DNA of 64,000 nucleotides. Origin: Amycolatopsis acidiphila (GTDB lineage Bacteria > Actinomycetota > Actinomycetes > Mycobacteriales > Pseudonocardiaceae). Shown piece by piece: positions 58,887 through 64,000 of this stretch; positions within the stretch are counted from its first letter, which is position 1; the number at the start of each line of letters is the position of its first letter. The stretch spans positions 6,634,001 to 6,698,000 of the forward strand of contig NZ_CP090063.1 of NCBI RefSeq assembly GCF_021391495.1, written 5' to 3'. The position numbers and the translations under genes were made by a program. The notes under the pieces are model-generated. The model had not been told where the DNA came from, searched no databases, and saw only the letters and a list, made by a program, of their open reading frames with translations.

Positions 58887-59399
58887 ATGTCGTCACGACA
58901 CCGTCCGCCCATCGATCCCGAGCAGTTCCGCCGCACGATGGGCCGCTTCACCAGCGGCGTCACCGTGGTCACCACCATCGACGGCGAGCAGGTGCACGGC
59001 ATGACCGCCAACGGCTTCCTGTCCGTCTCGCTCGACCCGCCGCTGGTGCTGGTCTCGCTCGCCCGCCGCTCCCGGATGGCGGCGTTGCTGCGCCGCACCG
59101 GGCGCTATGGCGTCAGCGTGCTCGCCGACGACCAGCAGCTGCACTCCCAGCACTTCGCCGGACGGCCCGTGCCCGGCCTCCGGCCGCGCTTCGAGCAGGT
59201 GGACGGGACCGCCTACCTCCAGGGCTCGATCGGCCGGATCGGTTGCGACGTCCTGGAGATCCACCCGGCCGGCGATCATCTGCTCCACCTCGGCCAGGTC
59301 ACCCACCTGGCCGATACCGACCGCGCCCCGCTGGTGTTCTTCACCGGCTCCTACCACGCGCTCCACGCTGAATCGGGCGACGAGATATTCACCTACTGA
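58887..59399 (+). CDS. flavin reductase (StyB/HpaC type) of a two-component monooxygenase
   Basis: A 170-residue split-barrel flavin reductase supplying reduced FAD/FMN. It has FRRTMGRFTSGVTVVTTIDG, GMTANGFLSVSLDPPLVLVS (flavin loop) and a late GSYHALH motif. The adjacent StyA-like gene is the oxygenase partner. ATG 58887 has SD GGGGGAC-type upstream. Flavin preference cannot be told. Confidence 0.85.
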   Translation: MSSRHRPPIDPEQFRRTMGRFTSGVTVVTTIDGEQVHGMTANGFLSVSLDPPLVLVSLARRSRMAALLRRTGRYGVSVLADDQQLHSQHFAGRPVPGLRPRFEQVDGTAYLQGSIGRIGCDVLEIHPAGDHLLHLGQVTHLADTDRAPLVFFTGSYHALHAESGDEIFTY

Positions 59400-59417
59400 A
59401 CAACCGAAGGAGCGGTC

Positions 59418-60647
59418 ATGGAAGGAATCGGCATCGTCGGGGCCGGGATCGCCGGGTTGCATCTCGGGCTCCTGCTGCGCAAGCACGACGTCCCGGCCAC
59501 GATCTACAGCGACCGGACGACGGAACAGCTCGGCGGCGGCCGGATGCTCAACAGCGTCGCCCACCACCACGCCACCATCGAACGTGAGCAGGCGCTGGGC
59601 GTCGACCACTGGGCAGGCGAGGAGTACCAGTACTTCGGGCACCACCACTATCTCGGCGGCGGCCCGGAGCCGTTGGTGTTCCCCGGTTTCTTCAAGGCGC
59701 CCTCGCGGGCGATCGACTACCGCATCTACCTTCCGACGCTGTTGCAGGACTTCGTCGCGCGTGGCGGCGAGTTCGAGGTGCGCCCGGTGCAGGCGGCCGA
59801 CGTGCTCAAGTTGTCCGAGCGGCACGACCTGGTGGTGATCGCCTCCGGCCGCGGCAACATGAGCGCGATGTTCCCGCGCCGGGCCGACAAGTCTCCTTAC
59901 GACATCCCACAACGCAAGCTGTGCGTCGGTCTGTACGAGGGTGTCGCGCCCTCGGAACCGCGCGGGGTCACGATGAGCGTGGCGGCCGGCCACGGCGAGC
60001 TGCTCGAGATCCCGATTTACTCCGCGGCGGGCCACGTCACCGCGCTGCTGTTCGAGAACGTGCCAGGCGGTGACCTCGAACTGCTCGCCGAGATCAAGTA
60101 CGACGAGGACCCGGCGGGTTTCGAGAAGACCATCCTGGACAAGGCCCGGCAGTACCACCCGGCGACCTTCGAGCGCATCGACCCGGCCAAGTTCCGGCTG
60201 ACCAGCCCGCTGGATCTGTTGCAGGGCGCGGTGTTGCCGTCCGTCCGCGAGGACTACACGCGGCTGCCCAACGGCCGGTACGTGGTGGCGGTCGGCGACG
60301 CGCACGTGGTCGTGGACCCGGTGATCGGGCAGGGCGCCAACTGCGCGTCGTACTCGGCGTGGGAGCTGGGCCAGGCGATCATCGACGACCCGAACTTCGA
60401 CGAGCGGTTCTGCCAGAAGGTCGCCGACCGGCGGCGCAACCGGGTGCACGCCACGTCGGACTGGACCAACCTCATGATCCGCACGCCGCCACCGCCGCAC
60501 CTGCCGCAGCTGTTCCTCGGGATGGCGCAGAACCAGGCGGTGGCCGACGAGTTCACCGAGAACTTCAGCTATCCGGACCTGCAGTGGGACAACCTCGCCA
60601 CGCCGGAGCGGGTGAACTCGCACCTGGCCCGGCACGGGATGAGCTAG
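59418..60647 (+). CDS. styrene/indole monooxygenase, oxygenase component (StyA-like)
   Basis: A 409-residue FAD-dependent epoxidase of the StyA/IMO group. FAD motif GIVGAGIAGLHLG (5-17), then TTEQLGGGRMLNSVAHHHATIERE, RAIDYRIYLPTLLQDF and VGDAHVVVDPVIGQGANCAS. It would epoxidise styrene, indole or similar using flavin reduced by the previous gene. It is 18 bases after that gene with SD CGAAGGAG. An epoxide hydrolase gene follows. Confidence 0.85.
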   Translation: MEGIGIVGAGIAGLHLGLLLRKHDVPATIYSDRTTEQLGGGRMLNSVAHHHATIEREQALGVDHWAGEEYQYFGHHHYLGGGPEPLVFPGFFKAPSRAIDYRIYLPTLLQDFVARGGEFEVRPVQAADVLKLSERHDLVVIASGRGNMSAMFPRRADKSPYDIPQRKLCVGLYEGVAPSEPRGVTMSVAAGHGELLEIPIYSAAGHVTALLFENVPGGDLELLAEIKYDEDPAGFEKTILDKARQYHPATFERIDPAKFRLTSPLDLLQGAVLPSVREDYTRLPNGRYVVAVGDAHVVVDPVIGQGANCASYSAWELGQAIIDDPNFDERFCQKVADRRRNRVHATSDWTNLMIRTPPPPHLPQLFLGMAQNQAVADEFTENFSYPDLQWDNLATPERVNSHLARHGMS

Positions 60648-60688
60648 GCGCACCGGAATTCGTCGCACCTCCCGGCTAGGGTGCGGAC

Positions 60689-61519
60689 GTGACCGAGCAC
60701 CTGAGCATCCCCACCCCGGCCGGCTCCTTCGACGCGATCGCCGCCGGGCCTGCCGACGGACGGCCCGTCCTGCTGCTGCACGGTTTTCCGGAGGCGGCCG
60801 TCTCCTGGGAGTACCAGGTGGCGGTGCTCGGCAACCGGGGCTTCCGCGCCGTCGCGCCCGATCAGCGCGGCTACTCGCCCGGCGTGCGGCCGACGACGGT
60901 CGCGGAGTACGGCATCGGCGAGCTCGTCGGCGACGTGCTGGCGATCGCCGACGAGCTGGGCTGGCGCCGCTTCGACCTGGTGGGGCACGACTGGGGCGGC
61001 GCGGTCGCGTGGTGGACGGCGGTGGAGCACCCCGACCGGCTGCGCTCGCTGAACGTGGTGTCCACGCCGCATCCCGGCGCGCTCGGCGAGGCGCTGCGCA
61101 CCGACGAGGACCAGCAGCTGCGCTCCCAGTACATGCGCGACTGGCGGGAGGGCAGCACCGAACGGCGGATGCTCGCCGACAACGCCGAGGCGATCCGCCG
61201 GATGTTCGAGTGGCGGGTGGGCCAGAGCCGCGTCGACGAGTACATCCAGCGGTTGTCCGAGCCGGGCGCGCTCACCGCGGCGCTCAACTGGTACCGCGCG
61301 AGCCGTCCCGCCGGCGAGATCGGCAAGGTCGAGGTGCCGACGTTGTACGTCTGGAGCACCGAGGACGTCGCCTTCGGCTCCACGGCCGCGTTCGCGACCG
61401 AGCAGTGGGTGAGCGGGGCGTATTCGTTCCAGATGCTCGAGGACGTCAGCCACTGGGTGCCCGAGGAAGTGCCGGAGGTGCTCACCGGGGTGATCCTGGA
61501 ACACCTGTCCGGCCGGTAG
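60689..61519 (+). CDS. alpha/beta-hydrolase, epoxide-hydrolase-like
   Basis: A 276-residue hydrolase. Oxyanion motif HGFPEAAVSWEYQ (31-43), nucleophile Asp-101 in VGHDWGGAVAW, and His near 254 in DVSHWVPEE. An Asp nucleophile with HGxP is the epoxide hydrolase or dehalogenase pattern. Context after an epoxidase supports hydrolysis of the epoxide to a diol. A paired cap tyrosine is plausible in NWYRAS. It starts with GTG or ATG-like GTG 60689, 41 bp after the oxygenase. Confidence 0.82.
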   Translation: MTEHLSIPTPAGSFDAIAAGPADGRPVLLLHGFPEAAVSWEYQVAVLGNRGFRAVAPDQRGYSPGVRPTTVAEYGIGELVGDVLAIADELGWRRFDLVGHDWGGAVAWWTAVEHPDRLRSLNVVSTPHPGALGEALRTDEDQQLRSQYMRDWREGSTERRMLADNAEAIRRMFEWRVGQSRVDEYIQRLSEPGALTAALNWYRASRPAGEIGKVEVPTLYVWSTEDVAFGSTAAFATEQWVSGAYSFQMLEDVSHWVPEEVPEVLTGVILEHLSGR

Positions 61520-61558
61520 CCGGCCTTCCGCCGTTCTCGCGGGGGACGGAAAGCCGGC
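61519..61558. terminator. bidirectional terminator after the epoxide hydrolase
   Basis: GCCGGCCTTCCG (61519-61530) pairs with CGGAAAGCCGGC (61547-61558) with one mismatch. It lies between the convergent hydrolase and DUF2795 genes. Confidence 0.6.
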
Positions 61559-61572
61559 CGGCCGCCCCGGAG

Positions 61573-61767
61573 TCAGCTGCGGGCGAACTCCTGGCTCACC
61601 GCGTTCGGCCCGTCGTAGGTGCGGTCCGGCATCTGCTTGAGGTGCTCGAGGACGTTCTCGTCGGCGCCCTGCGACTTCGCGTGCTCGACGAGTCCGTCCC
61701 GGCTGCACGGATAGTCCACGCCCGAGAGGAACTTCTGCATCTGGATCGGGTTCGGCGTGTCCGCCAT
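61573..61767 (-). CDS. DUF2795 protein
   Basis: A 64-residue protein with IQMQKFLSGVDYPCSRDGLVEHAKSQGAD (quoted in part), the DUF2795 pattern of a single small helical domain often found in stress-inducible actinobacterial genes. ATG 61767 has SD AAAGGAG. A GNNT-N15-GGGTAG element lies 30 bases upstream, suggesting SigB/SigF control. Confidence 0.8.
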   Translation of the reverse strand: MADTPNPIQMQKFLSGVDYPCSRDGLVEHAKSQGADENVLEHLKQMPDRTYDGPNAVSQEFARS

Positions 61768-61799
61768 GATCGTGCTCCTTTCCTGGGTTCGGGCGGGGG

Positions 61800-61825
61800 C
61801 TACCCAGGTTCGGGGACCTCATTCG
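61800..61825 (-). promoter_or_regulatory. possible SigB-type promoter of the DUF2795 gene
   Basis: On the minus strand GAAT, 15 bases, then GGGTAG (61800-61805). The -35 is a minimal GNNT match, so this is weaker than the 4-5.7 kb examples. The arms CCTGGGT (61782-61788) and ACCCAGG (61802-61808) form an inverted repeat spanning the -10 region. Confidence 0.35.
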
Positions 61826-61882
61826 TGCTGTTTCGGCATCCGCCCACACGGGCATCCGGAGGTTCGCCGAGAGGAGCGTTCT

Positions 61883-62500
61883 GTGCGCGCGACCATCCTG
61901 AACTGCACGCTGAAGAAGTCGCCGGAGCCGTCGAACACCCAGGACCTGGCGGATCTGGTGGCCGCGAACCTGCAGGACCTGGGGGCCGGGGTCCGGACGA
62001 TCCGGCTGGTGGACCACAACATCCCGCCGGGCGTGGCCAGCGATCTCGGCGAGGGGGACGACTGGCCGGAGATCCGCCAGGAGATCCTCGGCTCGCAGAT
62101 CCTGATCGTCGCCTCGCCGACCTGGGTCGGGCACCCGTCCTCGCTCGCGCAGCGCGCGCTGGAGCGGATGGACGCGATGCTGTCGGAGACGAGCGACGAC
62201 GGCACCCCGGTCGCCTACAACCACGTCGCGGGCGTCGTCGTGACCGGCAACGAGGACGGCGCGCACCACGTCATCAGCGAGATCAACGGCGGCCTGATCG
62301 ACATCGGGTTCACCGTGCCGGGGCAGTCCTGGGTCTACTGGAACATGGGGCCCGGACCGGGGCCGAGCTACTCCGACACCGAGCACGGGCACAAGTACGT
62401 GCACCAGGTCGCGAGCCTGATGGCGCGCAACCTCTACGCCGTCGCGGCCGCGCTGCGCGAGCGGCCGATCCCGGTGGACATCTCGCGAGAGGCGGGCTGA
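61883..62500 (+). CDS. flavodoxin-like NAD(P)H-dependent FMN reductase
   Basis: A 205-residue flavodoxin-fold oxidoreductase: ATILNCTLKKSPEPSNT (phosphate loop), ILIVASPTWVGHPSSLAQRALERMD and VTGNEDGAHHVISEINGGL. It would reduce quinones, nitro groups or azo compounds, or supply FMN-linked electrons. GTG 61883 has SD GAGGAG six bases upstream. It may belong to the same stress group as DUF2795, which is divergent. Confidence 0.8.
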   Translation: MRATILNCTLKKSPEPSNTQDLADLVAANLQDLGAGVRTIRLVDHNIPPGVASDLGEGDDWPEIRQEILGSQILIVASPTWVGHPSSLAQRALERMDAMLSETSDDGTPVAYNHVAGVVVTGNEDGAHHVISEINGGLIDIGFTVPGQSWVYWNMGPGPGPSYSDTEHGHKYVHQVASLMARNLYAVAAALRERPIPVDISREAG

Positions 62501-62540
62501 ACGGCCGAAACTGTCGGTGGATGCCGCTAGCGTCGCGGAC

Positions 62541-62960
62541 ATGACATACGACTTCCAGGTCACGTTCGACTGCGCGGACCCACATCCGCTGGCAGCCTGG
62601 TGGGCCGAGGCGCTCGGCTGGACTCCCGAGCCGACCGACGAGGCCTTCATCCGGCGGATGGTCGCCGAAGGGCAGGCGCGGGAGGAGGACACCACGACCT
62701 ACCGCGGGGCGCTCGTGTGGAAGGTGGGCGCGGCGATCCGGCATCCGGAGTCGGCAGGGCGGGTGCTGTTCCAGCTGGTGCCCGAGCCGAAGACGGTGAA
62801 GAACCGCGTGCACCTCGACGTCCGGGTCGGCGAGCGGCGCGAGGCGGAGGTCGAGCGCCTGACGGCGATGGGCGCGAAGGTGCTGCACCGCGGGCAGCAG
62901 GGCCCCTTCACCTGGGTCACGCTGGCCGACCCCGAGGGGAACGAGCTGTGCCTGCAGTGA
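62541..62960 (+). CDS. VOC-family (glyoxalase/bleomycin-resistance-like) protein
   Basis: A 139-residue single VOC unit: TFDCADPHPLAAWWAEALGW, LVWKVGAAIRHPESAGRVLFQLVPE, NRVHLDVRV and FTWVTLADPEGNELCL. It belongs to the actinobacterial VOC group that often lacks known substrates. ATG 62541 begins the domain. It follows the reductase by 40 bp. Confidence 0.8.
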   Translation: MTYDFQVTFDCADPHPLAAWWAEALGWTPEPTDEAFIRRMVAEGQAREEDTTTYRGALVWKVGAAIRHPESAGRVLFQLVPEPKTVKNRVHLDVRVGERREAEVERLTAMGAKVLHRGQQGPFTWVTLADPEGNELCLQ

Positions 62961-62981
62961 GCCCGCCGGGCACGGGACCCG

Positions 62982-64000
62982 TCAGCGCCCGATCGCGCGG
63001 TACCACCGCGGCGAGGTGTTCAGCGGCGGCGTGAGCGAGGCACGCACCACCAGGACGTTCGGCTCGTCGGCCTGGACGAACTCGCTCAGCAGCCGCCGGA
63101 AGGCGCGGCCGAAGCCCTTCACCTCGTCGGCGTGCACGCCGAACGACCGGGCCAGGCCGACGAAGTTCGGCGTGTGCAGGTCCACCCCGCGGTGCGGGAC
63201 ACCGGCCCGGTCCTGGTCGAACCGCAGCATCCCGTACCCGCCGTCGTCGACGATGATCACCGTGACCGGCAGCGCCTCCTGTGCCAGCGTCGCCAGGTCG
63301 CCGCAACCGTAGAGGAACCCGCCGTCCCCGCTGACGCACACCACCCGCCCGGCGCCGCTCACCGCGGCGCCCAGCGAAGCCGGGAAGCCGAAGCCGAGCG
63401 TGCCCCAGCCCATCGGGTAGGCGAACCGGCGCGGGGCGCGTGCGCGGTGGTAGCCGCCGGCCCAGTAGCCCGCCACGCACATGTCCGCCACGACCACCGC
63501 ACCCTCGGGCAGCGTCTCCTCGAGCGTGCCGAGGAAGTCCGCGGCCTGTGGCTCGTCGGCCCGCATCCGGCGGCGCACCACGTCGTCGATCCGGCGCAGC
63601 CGGGCCGTCAGCTCGGTCAGCCCCGGCCGCGTTGCGAGCCCGCTGACCAGCTGGTTCACCACGTCACGGGCATCGCCGGCGAGCGTGATGTCCGGCTGGT
63701 AGTTCTTCGCCGCGTCCTTCGCGTCGACGTTGACCGCGATCAGCTTCGGCGGCTGGGGCATGAGCCAGTTCTGCGTCATCAGCCCGTCGAAGTCGCTGCC
63801 GACGCCGAGCACCACGTCGGCCTCGTCCCACAGCGCGCCGACCTCCGGAGCGTGCACGGGCGTCGGCGCGAGGCACGGATGCCCGGGCGGCAGCAGCCCG
63901 CGGGCGGCGAACGTCGTGATGACCGGTGCGGCCAGCCGTTCGGCCAGCTCGCCGACGGCCGGACCAGCCTCGGCCCGCACGGCCCCGCCACCGGCCCAGA
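62982..64000 (-). CDS. thiamine-diphosphate-dependent enzyme (acetolactate synthase / benzoylformate decarboxylase family), partial
   Basis: At least 339 residues, open to the window edge (WAGGGAVRAE at the cut), so the N-terminal domain is missing. The middle domain has DVVLGVGSDFDG and KLIAVNVDAKDAAKNY; the C-terminal ThDP domain has SGDGGFLYGCGDLATLAQE. The usual N-N after GDG-X~25 is VDDGGYGML, so the Mg2+ ligand residue appears as Asp. The true start is outside the window. The keto-acid substrate is unknown. Confidence 0.8.
   Translation of the reverse strand, partial: WAGGGAVRAEAGPAVGELAERLAAPVITTFAARGLLPPGHPCLAPTPVHAPEVGALWDEADVVLGVGSDFDGLMTQNWLMPQPPKLIAVNVDAKDAAKNYQPDITLAGDARDVVNQLVSGLATRPGLTELTARLRRIDDVVRRRMRADEPQAADFLGTLEETLPEGAVVVADMCVAGYWAGGYHRARAPRRFAYPMGWGTLGFGFPASLGAAVSGAGRVVCVSGDGGFLYGCGDLATLAQEALPVTVIIVDDGGYGMLRFDQDRAGVPHRGVDLHTPNFVGLARSFGVHADEVKGFGRAFRRLLSEFVQADEPNVLVVRASLTPPLNTSPRWYRAIGR

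Overview
The window is high-GC actinobacterial DNA, most likely from the Pseudonocardiaceae (Amycolatopsis or a close relative). This is inferred from gene content, not from a database match. Pointers are a fused FbiC for coenzyme F420, an F420-type PPOX oxidoreductase, a TIGR03086-type (mycothiol-linked) protein, an NDMA-type alcohol dehydrogenase of the kind paired with mycofactocin, a SigK/RskA locus laid out like that of Mycobacterium, and many GTG starts with leaderless or short-leader promoters. There is no rRNA, no prophage and no clear biosynthetic megasynthase.

Layout. 1-3.6 kb: end of a heptose-phosphate nucleotidyltransferase, a GT2 glycosyltransferase (its start codon split by a 77-bp palindromic insert), a BON-methyltransferase, a DUF4383 protein, a Nudix hydrolase and a GT4 glycosyltransferase. 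3.7-8.3 kb: small stress-type genes, a PfkB kinase, a GH13 glucosidase and a Cys-rich copper protein, many behind SigB/SigF-like promoters (GTTT-N14-16-GGGTAC type). 8.3-14.2 kb: RecQ, an IS1634-like transposase and FbiC, followed by a 720-bp repeat-rich gap. 15-21 kb: kynureninase, acyl-CoA synthetase, a pair of inverted consensus DnaA boxes, an SDR and an MFS exporter. 20.79-21.06 kb: four tandem micro-ORFs on the minus strand, each with its own Shine-Dalgarno, reading M(S/A)NRDF-stop. 21.2-29.5 kb: membrane GGDEF protein, a phospholipase A2-acyltransferase fusion, an LCP ligase, an XRE regulator, and a Baeyer-Villiger-type monooxygenase with divergent TetR.

30-45 kb: an unusual class-I tRNA with a UAG anticodon, an aromatic ring-fission operon (galC-galD-extradiol dioxygenase) divergent from an MFS importer, an ECF sigma factor with a SnoaL-like tail, the SigK locus (oxidoreductase-DUF1365-ufaA1 convergent with rskA-sigK, with two matching predicted SigK promoters), then LysR, a QuiC-type dehydroshikimate dehydratase and TetR. 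45.8-49.6 kb: a tight five-gene operon with an NDMA-type alcohol dehydrogenase, a CGSC variant of the UGSC family, two unknown partners and an SDR. 49.7-57 kb: housekeeping and hypothetical genes, including a J-domain/NERD fusion, decayed gene remnants and divergent mini-regulators. 57-64 kb: PaaX and IclR regulators, a two-component styrene/indole-type epoxidase with an epoxide hydrolase, a DUF2795 protein, a flavodoxin-like reductase, a VOC protein and a truncated ThDP enzyme.

Two themes join the genes. One is aromatic and alkene catabolism: kynureninase, gal genes, QuiC, StyA/B-like enzymes with epoxide hydrolase, and the monooxygenase. The other is stress-type transcription by alternative sigma factors acting at recognisable promoters. 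The most unusual item is the hexapeptide micro-ORF array at 20.8-21.05 kb.
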